Below are positions 1 through 10,446 of a DNA stretch of 64,000 nucleotides, piece by piece (the first letter of the stretch is position 1; each line of letters begins with the position of its first letter). Origin of the DNA: Ampullaceana balthica (Eukaryota; Mollusca; Gastropoda; Lymnaeidae). The notes beneath the pieces were generated by a model. It searched no databases. It saw nothing but the letters and a program-made list of their open reading frames with translations, and was not told where the DNA came from. The stretch lies in assembly GCA_944989445.1 (NCBI GenBank), contig CALYLW010000168.1, positions 890,585 to 954,584 of the forward strand, in the 5' to 3' direction. The translations under genes were made by a program, and so were the position numbers.

Positions 1-190
1 TTGTCAACATCTTCCTTAAAACAATGAAAACAGAAGCCGTTATGGTCATTCAAAAGTTACATTTCTCCAGTCATAAACTAAATCCCCACATTGCGCCATC
101 TACCTCTTTTAAAGGACAACAACCCCATCACCTCACCTACCCCTGGTACACTGCCCTTTAAAAAAGGTCCTCAATGAGATCCCCCCCCCC
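1..190. repeat. Dispersed duplicate, uninterrupted copy
   Basis: Roughly positions 24-190 resemble 7800-8500. Both hold a segment reading GTTATGGTCATTCAAAAG or close to it, then a run about a cytosine-rich locus ending in TCATCAATGAGATC or similar. Here the CATTCAAAAG site is whole; in the other copy an element sits inside it. No coding potential is visible. The family is not recognised. Confidence 0.6.
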
Positions 191-440
191 ACCGCCACTG
201 CTGTACAAACCATTACCATTGGCTAGAAATCAGTTCAATGACGTATTACCGAGGTTTTCAAAGATAACATAACAGACATTTAACACCGCGATTGAAATTG
301 TATACTGAATTTGAAGAAGGAAATGGAGAAAACTGATGTAATCGCCACTTAACAGCTGTTCCCTGGCAACTCTGTTTCAGGTCATATCCCATGGGTTCGA
401 AATAGGAGCTTCAGTAGCTGGATTTCATCTCAGGCCTCTG
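191..440. other. No feature seen
   Basis: A C-homopolymer tract lies at about 181-191. Nothing else is recognised: no open frame of note and no terminal repeats. Confidence 0.5.
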
Positions 441-840
441 TTGATTTTTTATTACCACGTTTTTATTAACTCACTTTCGTTCCTGTTTGTCCACAATTTT
501 TCAAATCTGCCAACGTAAAATTAAACCACTTCTGGTGGTCCTAGAGATCTCAAAATTTTACCACAGATAGATCTTGGATGACAATGCATTGTATCAAAAC
601 TTTCAGATCGATCGAATGTACCGTTATTAAATTATTGGGCTTTTTAGTTTATCTATATATAAGCATATGTATTATCCGTCAGCTCTTCTTTGCATTACAT
701 TCACGTGCCGAGTTCACACCAACCCCGACCACATCAACTATGTTTAACATCAAGGGGAGATCAGTTATTTCCAGTCTGTAAATGTTTGTCGAGCAACGCG
801 TATTATATTTGAACATAATCAATACTTCAAAACTCACCAT
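441..840 (+). repeat. Fragment of HINE-like repeat, divergent subfamily
   Basis: Shares internal blocks with the family described at 32282-37543, for example GACAATGCATTGTATCAAAA near 579, a CGATCGAATGTACCG block near 611 and CAGTCTGTAAATGTTTGT near 772. A CCACGTTTTTATTAAC block near 455 recurs at about 1726 and defines a subfamily. Neither the family 5' terminus nor its 3' hairpin is present, so this is a truncated copy. Confidence 0.65.
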
Positions 841-940
841 AGCATACACTTAGACTAAAAAGAATAAAATGAATAGAAGTAAAAAACATATTTTTAAAAT
901 TACGTTTTTATAAGCGGACTAAAAAGAATAAAATAAAACA

Positions 941-1419
941 AACCAGTAAAAACAAAGTTTTTGACTATAAATCCCTTATATATGAGACATAACTAAAAGT
1001 ATTGATTATACGCAAACTTTACAAACATTTACAGACTGAATCTGTCTTAACTCCTCTTTGCTTTTTAACCCGGGGAGTTCTGGTCACTGATCGCTGGACC
1101 GAGCTCAGCGTGACACGCAAAATGTAAACAAAAGCACGCCGGTACATCGACGATGTGGCGTCAACGCGCGAACTGAACTGTCAAGTGAAAAAAAAACTGT
1201 GAAATTTAATTACATACGTTGCATTATTTTAATTACGGTATGTTCGATGGATCTGAAATTTTGACATGATGCATTGTTTGGTGACTCGGATCCATGTGCC
1301 AAATTTCAGCACGATGGCTTCACGGGAAGTGGGTGATGTTTGATTTTTGTTTTTCCGCCCGCCCGACGACGAACGACAGACGGACAGAGAGACGGCGGTG
1401 AAGTTAATATAAGGGATTT
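941..1419 (-). mobile_element. HINE-like rolling-circle element, near-complete
   Basis: On the minus strand the element starts with AAATCCCTTATATTAACTTC (the + strand ends ATATAAGGGATTT near 1419). It ends with the subterminal repeat ATATAAGGGATTT followed by the hairpin CAAAAACTTTGTTTTTA. The + strand text GTAAAAACAAAGTTTTTGAC near 953 is that 3' end. No protein is encoded. The structure fits non-autonomous Helentron-type elements (HINEs), which have asymmetric terminal inverted repeats and a 3' hairpin. Class assignment is by structure only. Confidence 0.7.
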
Positions 1420-1456
1420 GATAATTTTTTCCCCACAGAATTGTGAAGGAAAAATC

Positions 1457-1634
1457 AAACTTATATGCTCAAGTACTATGATGTAATATGACTAAAAACG
1501 TGGGGCGGGCGCTTCTCAGGCTTAACTAATTCAATTCACTCATTTTCTTACTTGTCATTTCTAAACCCTACTCATTTTAGCCAAGCGCCTAAAAAGCGCC
1601 CGCCCACGTTTTTAGTACTTGAGCATATAAGTTT
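1457..1634. repeat. Foldback palindrome
   Basis: AAACTTATATGCTCAAGTACT at the left is answered by its reverse complement at the right. Both arms continue into an AAAACGTGGG-GCGGGCGCTT block. The left arm carries an extra 14 bases (about 1479-1492) absent from the right arm. Part of one arm recurs near 1950-2010 and near 13165-13190, so it is a dispersed repeat and not a unique hairpin. Confidence 0.75.
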
Positions 1635-1639
1635 GAAAT

Positions 1640-2320
1640 TTTTATCAAAATTTCAGTTCGATCCCATGTACTGTAATTAAATTATCGAATTTTTTATTTA
1701 GTTCTATGTATCATGTTATTTTTACCACGTTTTTATTAACTTGCTTTCGTTCCTGTTTGTCCACAATTTTTCAAATCTCCAATTTAAAATTAAAGCACTT
1801 CTGGTGGTCCTAGAGATCTCAAAACTTTACCAGTTTGTACATGTTTGTCGCGGGTGTTTGGTATGATAATTAAAAATTTATAATTTAGAAGGCAAAACAG
1901 AGATCTATAAGTCAGAGAATGAATTAACTGCATATGTTAAACCTCATAAGCGCCCGCACCACGTTTTTTGTCATATTAAATGTAAGTACTTGAACTATTA
2001 AGTTTTAAATTATTTTCTTCCTTTTAGTCCACTTATAAAAACGTGGTTTTAAAAAATATTTTCTTACTTCTATTTATTTTGAGTGTCGGGGTGCGTATTA
2101 TATTGAACATCCTTTCTGTCGCGCAATAAGGTGCGTATTTTATTGACAACACTTTTTATAAACATATTCCTGATCGGTGCGCATTATATTAAACACCTTT
2201 TACGAGACATAACTACAATTTTTTATTTTTGGAGGGTCTTGCGCTGCGTATTATAATGAACATTCTTTTAGTTACGTCTGTTACATAAAGGATTTATAGT
2301 CAAAAACTTGGTTTTTACGT
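1640..2320 (+). repeat. HINE-like fragments, ending in a 3' terminus
   Basis: Two truncated pieces. The first (1640-1850) has the TCAAAATTTCAGTTCGATC block and the CCACGTTTTTATTAAC subfamily block. The second (about 2075-2320) repeats GGTGCGTATTATATTGAAC-like segments and finishes with AAAGGATTTATAGTC and the 3' hairpin CAAAAACTTGGTTTTTA. A piece of the foldback arm (AAGCGCCCGC) lies between them near 1949. Confidence 0.6.
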
Positions 2321-2336
2321 TTAAAAAATAAAAAAA

Positions 2337-3155
2337 ACCTTTATATTAACTCGTGGCGTCTGGTTGCTTGATGCCTTGCTTGCCGAAAAAACTTTTGATC
2401 GATTTTTAAGTCACTTCCTCCTAAGCTAGCGAGCTGACATTTTGTAGGCAGACTTGTGCCGATGATAAAAATGACCTTTCAAAATTTCAGATCGATCAAA
2501 AATACCGTAATTAAATTAATTCATTTTTAGATTATCTCTATTTATCTCTATGTAGCACGTTAATTGAAAGTGCTAGATTGTCGCGGTGCGTATTATATTG
2601 AACAACCTTTCCTGTTGAGCGATTCGGTGCTTATTATATTGACGATACGTTTTACAAATATATTCCCGATCGGTGAGCATTATATTAAACACGTGTTACT
2701 AGACATAAATAAAATTTTCTATTTTTGAGGCCCCCTAACCTATTAACTCGTGAAGGATTCCGGATTCAACGCATCTGGTTCTGTCGTCAACTTTTTCAAA
2801 ACGCTCGTAAATACGTTTTCTAACTTACTAGAGAGCTGAAATTGTCACAGTAGGTTTGGCTTGTGGGGAGGATAAAGCTATTAAACTTTCAGATCGATCG
2901 AATGTACCGTAATTAAATTAATGCATTTTTAGTTTATCTTTATATGTAGCGGCAAGCTTTTGTTGACATTTTACGCGTTACGCTGAGTTAAGTTCAACCA
3001 TCCGTGACCAAAATATTTTCCGTTTTACAACAAAGGGTATTTAAGACAATCTCAGTCTGTAAATGTTTGTTGCGTTTAAGCATGATAAATACTTTTCAGT
3101 TATGTCTCATATATAAGAGATTTATAGTCAAAAACTTTGTTTTTACGGGGTTGTA
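2337..3155 (+). repeat. Two joined HINE-like copies
   Basis: The first copy opens at 2337 with CCTTATATTAACTCGTGG-like sequence (one base changed). The second opens near 2737 with CTATTAACTCGTG. The end near 3120-3155 has ATATAAGAGATTTATAGTC and the hairpin CAAAAACTTTGTTTTTA. The copies sit head to tail directly behind the 3' end at 2320, the arrangement seen in fresh form at 35-37 kb. Confidence 0.6.
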
Positions 3156-3163
3156 TAATTCAA

Positions 3164-3305
3164 TCCCTTATATTAACTTCCTTTGTTTTTTCGGGGTTGT
3201 CTAATTCAATCCCTTATATTAAGTTCACCGTCGTCTCTTGGGTTCGCAGGAGGTCGGTTGGGTGGAAAAACAAAAGTAAAAAATGACACACTTCCCGTGA
3301 TGCAT
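3164..3305 (+). repeat. Two HINE-like 5' ends in tandem
   Basis: AATCCCTTATATTAACTTCC at 3163 and AATCCCTTATATTAAGTTCA at 3209 are two starts of the same element, 46 bases apart. The first unit is only a 5' start fused to a GGGGTTGTCTAATTC tail. The second continues to the GGAAAAACAAAAGT and CACTTCCCGTGAT blocks and then stops. Confidence 0.6.
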
Positions 3306-3608
3306 AGTCGTATTGTGTATATGATTTGTGTAGTGTGTATAGAAAATCATTCCAGGTAGAACAAGCGAAATCATAGAATGTCTTAAATAGACAATCAATG
3401 TGTTGTGAAAAAAATAATTTTTTTTCTGCTAAGTGGATCAGCTCACATATGGAAAGGAGTTAAGAATGTGTAAGTTTATATTTATAGAAAATGTCAAATT
3501 TTGCTCACAAATTTCGTCTCTAGATGAACTTGGCTAACAGGACATTTAACAGGACTTCATGAATGAAATTAAGTTTTACAAATATTTTGTTAACGAGTAA
3601 AAGTAGGA
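3306..3608. other. No feature seen
   Basis: AT-rich, with no open frame, terminal repeat or tandem structure that I can support. Confidence 0.5.
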
Positions 3609-3925
3609 AATAAAATGAAAAAAAAACTTTTTAAAAGAATGAGGCCCAGCTGCAGTGAGGAATGTAGAATCTCGCATGAAAAAGCACAAACTAAGTAGTC
3701 ACACAGGGGGACTCAGAACTTTTGTGTTAGTTGATAAAATTGTATATATCACATTAAATCCCACAATCGATCACAATAAATATCAATAAAACTTAGAGTT
3801 CTGAGTCCCCCTGTGTGACCACTTAGTTTGTGACTAAAAAAAATTATTTTCTTCTTTTTCATGCGAGATTCTACATTCCTCACTGCAGCTCATTCTTTTA
3901 AAAATGTTTTTTTGTTCATTTTATT
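3609..3925. mobile_element. Foldback MITE with about 110-base arms
   Basis: The left arm begins AATAAAATGAA and includes GAATGTAGAATCTCGCATG and CACACAGGGGGACTCAGAACT. The right arm gives the reverse complements of all of these and ends TTCATTTTATT. The loop is about 75 bases and AT-rich. The arms are not identical: the right one has extra A/T bases. It is flanked on both sides by GGA, a possible 3-base target duplication. It interrupts a HINE-like element whose tail continues at 3926. Confidence 0.75.
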
Positions 3926-4018
3926 GGATTGTCTTACGCTGCGTATTGTAATGAACATTCTTTTAGTTATGACTCGTATATAAAGAATTTATAGTAAAAA
4001 CCTTGTTTTTTTTTACTT
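3926..4018 (+). repeat. HINE-like 3' end
   Basis: TCTTACGCTGCGTATTGTAATGAAC-type sequence, as at 2237-2260, then AAAGAATTTATAGTAAAAAC and a T-rich end. This is the 3' remainder of the copy broken by the foldback element. Confidence 0.55.
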
Positions 4019-4736
4019 AAATTTTTTTTTAAATTTTATTTTCTGGAATCGAATTGTTTCAAGTTAGAAGCATATGACCGTAAAATGTTTTGGAGAGTTC
4101 ACATCGTTTCCCTTGCGAGCTGTATAGCGTTTATAGTTTATATTAAGTGTGAAGGCCACATCCACTTTCTGTGAGCACCTAAACAGTAGCTATTTATCTA
4201 TGCTGGTGAATAATAAATTTAAAAAATACAGCGGTCAGCGGCAGGTTACAAATCTCTCTACCAACATCGAAATGTTTCTTATGCGTTCATTTACATATAC
4301 TTCGAAAAATCGAACAGTACTGTAAGCGAAGTCCAATTTAGATAGCTGTTAACCAATCTCTTTACTATAGCATCGACACGTTTCTTGTGTGTTTCATTTA
4401 AACACTTTGAACATTAATACTGTAAGCCAAGTCCCAATTAGATGAATTCAGATTCAAGTCAATGCGTTCATCTCAGATTCACGTCTGCATGTGATTGATA
4501 GCAAACGCTTCGATAGAAAAACTCAAGTTGGTCAGGACTCGATACGAAACCTTGGGCTAAAATTCAAAGCCATCCCCCGGTTGAAAGCTAACCCTTATCT
4601 CTGTGATTCAATGGCTGGACAGTGTCCGCATGAAAGAAAACGATAAGCGAATAAGTTTCTTGAGGACATTAGGTTGGAGACTATTAGCATATTTAAATAT
4701 TAAGACATTTGAAATCGTTCCCCATCTTTTTTACTT
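4019..4736. other. No feature seen
   Basis: AT-rich DNA. Short internal similarity exists between 4255-4330 and 4350-4440 (CTTATGCGTTCATTTA versus CTTGTGTGTTTCATTTA, each followed by TACTGTAAGC-AAGTCC), so an old direct duplication of about 110 bases is likely. No gene. Confidence 0.4.
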
Positions 4737-5665
4737 GAAAGTCGTTGTAGAAAACTTGTTTCCCATCTTTATACTTGAATGTTCTTGTAGAGAACTTGGT
4801 TCCCACCTTTTTTTTATTGAATGTCCTAGTAGAGAATTTCTTAGTAGCGACCTAATAATAACAATTGATAATTTATATAGCGCTGTATCCCAGTAAGGAA
4901 CTGGGCTCACAGCGCTTTACATGGAGATCATAACATACATATAATAATTAAACAACCATTCATACCATAATAACAACATAAAGGACAGTACATTACACAT
5001 AAGCTACGATAATCATTAAAACAAATGTTGTTTCATTAATTTTGTAAATACATTTTGAAAAGATGCGTCTTAAGTGCAGTCTTGAAGGACTTGGTAGTTG
5101 GAATACTATGGATGTGTAATGGTAGAGAATTCCATTGTTTGTACAAAAAGAGAATGACCTTTCGCCAAAAGTTTTAGTTCGTGACTTAGGAACACAGAGA
5201 ATACGTGTGTCTGCAGAAGAGCGTAGCTGACGACTGGGCGAGTAGATCGATAGAAGTTCAGTAAGATAGGGAGGAGATGAGTCAGAAAAGAAGTTGTGAC
5301 AGAGAACAGCCAGTTTGTAATCAATTCGAGCTTGTATAGGTAGCCAACGAAGTGAGTAAAGTAGCGGAGTAACATGGTCATGTTTTTTTGCCTTAAGAAC
5401 TAGTCTGGCAGCTGAATTTTGAACTTTCTGTAGTTTTTCAATGCATTGTTTTGGCGCACCTGACAGAAGAGAATTGCAATAATCAATGCGAGCCAGAATA
5501 TGTTTAAATGTCCTAGTAGAGACCTTGGTCCCCATCTTTCTTTGTGTACGAGTAGTAGAGACCTTGGTTCCCATCTTTCTCCTTGAATGTCCTAGTAGTG
5601 ACCTTGGCCCCAATCTTTCAACCTGATTGTCCTAGTAGTGACCGTGGTCCAAATTTTTAACTTGA
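4737..5665. repeat. About 40-base minisatellite, split by a LINE
   Basis: Units resembling AATGTCCTAGTAGAGACC plus TTGGTTCCCATCTTTCT occur about three times at 4737-4835 and about four times at 5507-5665. The 671 bases between are a LINE fragment. The phrase AATGTCCTAGTAGAGA stands at 4820-4835 and again at 5507-5522, as a target duplication would, though the repeat itself also explains it. Confidence 0.7.
4836..5506 (-). pseudogene. CR1/L2-like LINE, 3' end of ORF2, frameshifted
   Basis: The minus strand encodes the C-terminal end of a non-LTR retrotransposon polyprotein: ARIDYCNSLLSG, QNSAARLVLKAK, LRWLPIQARIDYKL, then SRQLRSSADTRI and KTFGERSFSF. A frameshift near 5150-5165 is needed to continue into WNSLPLHIHSIP and FKTALKTHLFK, then stop. 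The catalytic part of the reverse transcriptase is missing because the copy is 5'-truncated. The 3' tail reads AAGCGCT...AGCGCTATATAAAT, typical of CR1/L2/Rex1-type LINEs. Dead copy. A second copy of the same 3' end lies at 55025-55190. Confidence 0.85.
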
Positions 5666-6289
5666 GTTACATTGTAACGTAGCTCTAGACTATAAGAATG
5701 CTGTTTTTCTATTTTTGGTCTCTTGTTTCTTAACTCGTCTCCAATCATAAACTGCTTCTCTAATAAATTCCATTCGATGGCCTAGCAGCTGACAATGAAT
5801 TAATTGGACGAGTCCTAATATTCATAACTAACTTTTCAACAGACAAGTGGCTCCAGGTACTGACACTAAAACTGAGAAAATGAACCAACAAACATGACGA
5901 TAAAACCAACATAATTGAAACAACTTACGAGGGAAAATACCGCATACGAAACAGTTTTTAAAGGCTGATGTTTAAAACAAATACATTTAATACGTATTAT
6001 ATAAATATCGTGTTCTTGGATTATGAATAGATTGAGTGGAATAATCATACAATAAACATTTGTAATAGCTCATTGTTTTAAGACACTTCATTAGCATTGT
6101 AAGGGTTTACAAAAAAAGAAATATATAAAAAAGAAATATGTATTTAGACGATCAAGCCCCAAGCAAAGAACATGGTTCAATTATCTATAGTACCAAACAT
6201 CAAACTAAACACCGAAACACGCACAGCTTTCAATAACACTAGATAAAAGCTGAAATGTCAAAGAATACGGGCTCAATATTTAGGATACG
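5666..6289. other. No feature seen
   Basis: No gene, terminal repeat or tandem array is supported here. Confidence 0.5.
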
Positions 6290-6800
6290 ACATTTAGGTA
6301 ACACAGTTAGTATACAGCATTTAGGGTACTCAAATTAGGATACTACAAATTGGGTAAAACATATATGAAGAGCTCAAGGGAAGAAACGGCTATGTCACAT
6401 TTTTGTAGTTTTGAGATATTCAAGTTTTAAAGGTCAAAATTATACACATTTGTTATAAATTAACCCAATATATTTGTATTTTTACTAGGGTCAGAGACAT
6501 AATTTTTTCATAAAACCTCATTCAGAGCAATCTATTTTTGATCCTCCGTCAGATACATGAGATAACTAAAAAAATCAAAAATGTCACGTAGCCGTTTGTC
6601 CCTTGTGGTCTTCATATGTTACAATTATGAGAACACAATTTACGGTACGATCTTTCGGGTACAACATTGAAGGTTAAAAAAGTTAGATATGAAAATTAGG
6701 ATACAACATTTACGTACACAAATTAGGTAAACTCAAAATAAAGTGTACTATTTAGGGTAAACACTAAGGTTACACAAATTAGGGTAAAACTTTTAAAAAA
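6290..6800. repeat. Degenerate short tandem repeat
   Basis: Motifs such as ACATTTAGGGTA, CAAATTAGGATA and CACAAATTAGGGTAAA recur at irregular 12-25 base spacing in two blocks (6290-6360 and 6640-6795). A non-repetitive AT-rich stretch separates the blocks. Likely a decayed minisatellite. Confidence 0.5.
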
Positions 6801-6809
6801 TCCTATTTG

Positions 6810-7000
6810 AATTCTAAGCATCCTACTAGCTCCCTTAGGTATCTCCATGGTGGCCGTATCATCTCGCCGCAGACTTGCGTTTCTGTTTTCTTTATTCAGG
6901 ATGAACAGCTTTGATCCTTTTGGGATTTGTTCGCATCCGGGCAGTTGTGTTCTGGGGACTGTCAAATAAGCCACGAGTTCGTCTTTGATTCTCGTCACGT
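6810..7000 (-). other. Unrecognised coding-like segment
   Basis: The minus strand reads without a stop for about 65 codons in less AT-rich sequence than its surroundings. It includes YLTVPRTQLPGC, PKGSKLFILNKENRNAS and RRDDTATMEIPKG. The composition is charged and balanced, like a real protein segment, and not the low-complexity output of neighbouring frames. I do not recognise a family, and no clear splice sites or partner segment were found. It could be an exon, a decayed transposon ORF or chance. Confidence 0.3.
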
Positions 7001-7108
7001 ATAATTTAAATCTTCACTGTGTAAAAATTGCTTAATTCAACCTTAACGTCGTTTCTCTTTATTCAATCTCTATTATTTTTGATTGTGTTAAATAACGAGC
7101 CTGTCACC

Positions 7109-7692
7109 CTATGGCGGATTAAAGCTGAACGGGCTAAAGCCAGGGGCCCCCGATGATTTAGGGGCCCCCAAACTCAGTATATTTTATAATAAAGGTGGAC
7201 AAATGTTTGCCCGTGAATCCCTAAAAATATCATACATTAAATAAATTAATGAAATCTTATCTATTAATCTGATCGTTATTCCGACCCGATAGTCTTAGTA
7301 ATCGAAAAACCTAATGCAATAGGCTCAATAAGAGAAAATATTAAAGAATATTATATATATTTTTCTAAATTTACCATTTCCGTCAGATTCACGTGATCTC
7401 ATTGAGTGTGTTGGCTTGCGGTGCAAGCGATGGCGGATCGATTCCTGGGGAGGGGGGCATTTTTTTTTCATTTGTCTTCTAAATTGTCTTTTTACACTCA
7501 ATTTTAGGATACAGGTAAACAGTTATTTCTTCGTGTTCGGTTTTTTTTCATGAATAATCTTTTTGGCTGAATAGTTACAAGTTGCAGTCTTATGTTAGCT
7601 GCTAGCAATCATTTTAGTTAAAGGGACGCTGGCTGGATAGGGCCCCAGTTGGAATTGCAGCCAGGGCCCCGTGCAGTCTTAATCCGCCCTTG
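7109..7692. mobile_element. hAT-type non-autonomous transposon
   Basis: The left end is CTATGGCGGATTAA and the right end is the near-complement TTAATCCGCCCTTG. The flanks are an exact 8-base duplication CTGTCACC (7101-7108 and 7693-7700), the hallmark length of hAT insertions. GGGGCCC-rich blocks lie inside both ends. No transposase is encoded in the 584 bases. Confidence 0.85.
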
Positions 7693-7836
7693 CTGTCACC
7701 TATTCAAATATTTTGTCTTTTTAAAAATAAATAAACTATTTGCTCTAAAAAAAGTGTCAGTTGTTAGACGAAGCGAAATTTGTAAACATGTTCGTTAAAA
7801 ACAAAACAAAATGAAAGCCATTATGGTCACTCAAAA

Positions 7837-8333
7837 TTAGGGGTGTACCGGATTTCGGCTCCGGCTCCAGCTAATCCGGAATCCGGCCATTTTTAAAAAT
7901 CTGGCTCCGGCAGCATTTCACATCATAAATCCGGCCAAATCCGGCTAGCCGGTAGAACCATAAAATAAATATATATATAATGGCTCCTGCAAATCTGGAA
8001 TCCGGCCATTTTTACAAATCCGTCTCCGGTTCCGGCTTCGACCGGATTATTTTTATTTATTTATTATTAAAGTACCATAACCTCTTTTTGTGGTCGTAGG
8101 GGATTCCATTAGAATATTCTCGGGCCTGGTAGACTTTGGCGGCGCCCATCCCTCTCCAGGTCAGCGGAGGACTTTCTTAGCGTTAGACATTCACCAACAT
8201 TTTTATAGTGGCTTTGCGTGGGCTCGATCCCACGCCCTTCAGCTTGTGAGGCGAGCGCACTATTGACTTCGGTATCCAGTCGCCATCGACCGGATTCCAC
8301 TTCATAAATCCGGCTGAATCCGGCTCCGGCCGT
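7837..8333. mobile_element. CCGG-rich hAT-like element hosting a SINE
   Basis: The left end starts AGGGGTGTACCGGATTTCGG; AATCCGGCTCCGG-type motifs recur throughout and at the right end. The insertion lies between degenerate copies of an 8-base site (CTCAAAA and TTTCAAAA), and the matching empty site is seen near 50. Without the SINE it is about 250 bases. Superfamily is inferred from site length. Confidence 0.55.
8049..8286 (-). mobile_element. tRNA-derived SINE (family 2), full target duplication
   Basis: On the minus strand the head contains GTGCGCTCGCCTCACAAGC and a B-box-like GGGATCGAGCCC. The body contains AGTCCTCCGCTGACC and GGGCGCCGCC, and the element ends in an AT-rich (TTTA)n tail. 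An exact 10-base duplication CGACCGGATT (8039-8048 and 8287-8296) flanks the insertion. A second copy is at 28074-28275. Confidence 0.8.
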
Positions 8334-8500
8334 ATTTCAAAAGTTACATTTCTCTAGTCGTAAACTATCTATCCACACTCAAACATGACCAACCACACTG
8401 CCCCATGTAGCTCTATCAAAGGACATTAACCCCATCACATCACCTACCACACGTTAACACTCCCTTACACCACCACAAGGTCATCAATGAGATCCTCATG

Positions 8501-9734
8501 TGTTTGCTGACATTCTCTAAAATCAAGGTCGATATTCCGCCCCTGGAACACCCAGACTCCAAGCGCCGCCCCCGTCCATACCCACCATTCGATAAATCAA
8601 TTTCCTCCTATCTTCTCCTCGATAATTCCGGTACCATTGTTCTGGTCTCTGACATTTCTGACTGGCCATCTTGATTGTGTCAGCGCATGTTCAGGGGCCC
8701 CCATCAGAATGCTTGAATGCGTGGCTTACATAAAAGGGAGCGGTAGGGTGCTGTCAACCAACCCACCGTCTGGACTGTCAGTCGATCGTGACAGTTAGAG
8801 GGCCGGAGTTTCAAAACAAGCTCCAAATTTTGAATGTTGCTCAGTCAACTATCACGATTGACCTACCATTGTCCCACCTTTTACCCAGCATTCCTTATGC
8901 ACAGGACTCTCACGGATAACTCGATTTACTAATTTAAACCTATCGATTAAACCTGGATAAAGCTGCGACGTTATGTCCGATGTTTTTTTTAACGCAATTT
9001 CCCATGGGAGAAATTGCGTTTATATATTTGAATTGTCTGTAACGCTTGCACATGCAACACCTCCTGAACCATACCAGATAGAGGGTTCGTGTCTTTTGCA
9101 AATATGTTAAGGAGGCGGAGGTCTCAAGGATGTGCAAGGGCCAAACAAAAAATACCGAAAAGGTTTGCTGGATTTCCTGGAAAATAAAAAAAACCGAAAA
9201 AATGTCAGTATTTTGTCAATTTATCGCCAACCATAACAGCTATCGGGTTGAAACCAACGCCAAACGGTAGCTAATAATATTTAGAACAATGTTGGAGAAG
9301 GAATTTTTGAAAAATCAATTCTAGCTGGAGTCCGGTAATCCTAGCAGCAATTTGTAGATAGCAGTTGTTTTGTATACTTTCATAATTATTGATTTGAAAT
9401 TACTTTTAATGTAATCTAGAATGATAGTTAATAGGGTTTTCCCGCTTTGTGAATTCTTATGTCAGATTGTAGCGTGGTGCGCATTATGTTGACACATTCT
9501 TGGTGTGATGTAGAGTGAGGGGATATGACGTCATATTTTGTATATACTTTAAGAATTACTGATTTGAAATGTAATTTTCAATTACTTCCCTTAAATAAAA
9601 AATTGTAAATTCTTTGTTGGAAATTGCGTTTAAATACTCATTAGAGTTTTTATTACTTGTTTTTTTTACTGTGTAAATGGCCTGTGGCTTCACGAGTAAA
9701 TGTTCTTTAAGATGTATCAATGCATACTCTGGCT
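8501..9734. other. No gene recognised
   Basis: A hairpin ACTGTCAGTCGATCGTGACAGT-like palindrome lies near 8777. No coding segment or transposon end is supported across the remaining sequence. Confidence 0.45.
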
Positions 9735-10174
9735 GTCATCTGTTGGGGTCAGTCTAATGGTCATCTGTGGTGGTTAGTCTAACGGTCCTCTGTTGTGGTC
9801 AGTGTAATGATCCTCTGTGGTGGTCAGTGTAATGATCCTCTGTAATGGTCAGTGTAATGATCCTCTGTGGTGGTCAGTGCAATGATCCTCTGTGGTGGTC
9901 AGTGTAATGATTCTCTGTGGTGGTCAGTGTAATGATCCTCTGTGGTGGTCAGTGTAATGATCATCTGTGGTGGTCAGTGTAATGATCCTCTGTGGTGGTC
10001 AGTCTAATGATCCTCTGTGGTTTTATGTGTAATGATCCTCTGAGATGGTCACTTTAATGACCCTCTGTGGTGGTCAGTCTAATGATCCTCTGTGGTGGTC
10101 ATTGTAATGATCCTCTATGGTGGTCAGTGAAATGATCCTCTGTGGTGGTCAGTGTAATGATCCTCTGTGGTGGT
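9735..10174. repeat. 25-base minisatellite
   Basis: About 17-18 units of GGTGGTCAGTGTAATGATCC followed by TCTGT, with scattered point changes that are greatest at the left edge. No gene. It ends just before a T-homopolymer at 10212. Confidence 0.9.
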
Positions 10175-10446
10175 ATAGAGTATAGAGTTGTGTAAGAAAA
10201 TGGTTTATAGCGTCACTTTTTTTTGGGACTGTTTTTCTGGGGTTTTTTTCTTGGAAGGTACAGGCAAGTAAAAAATTGTCCACCCCAGGGGGCCAAATTC
10301 AAGTTACGTCACTGTGTGTCTATGTTATTACTTCCCCAGTCACATATTGTGTGCTACCATTACGTCACTGTATGGCTATGTCATTACATTCCCAGTCCCA
10401 TGTCATTTACTACCACCTCTGTCCAATTGTCCACAAGTGTGCCACT

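Larger units (their letters stand above)
7795..8500. repeat. Dispersed duplicate, interrupted copy
   Basis: Second copy of the segment at 24-190. It is split by the element at 7837-8333: the left part ends CACTCAAAA and the right part resumes TTTCAAAAGTTACATTTCTC. The window-start copy shows the joined site. Confidence 0.6.
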
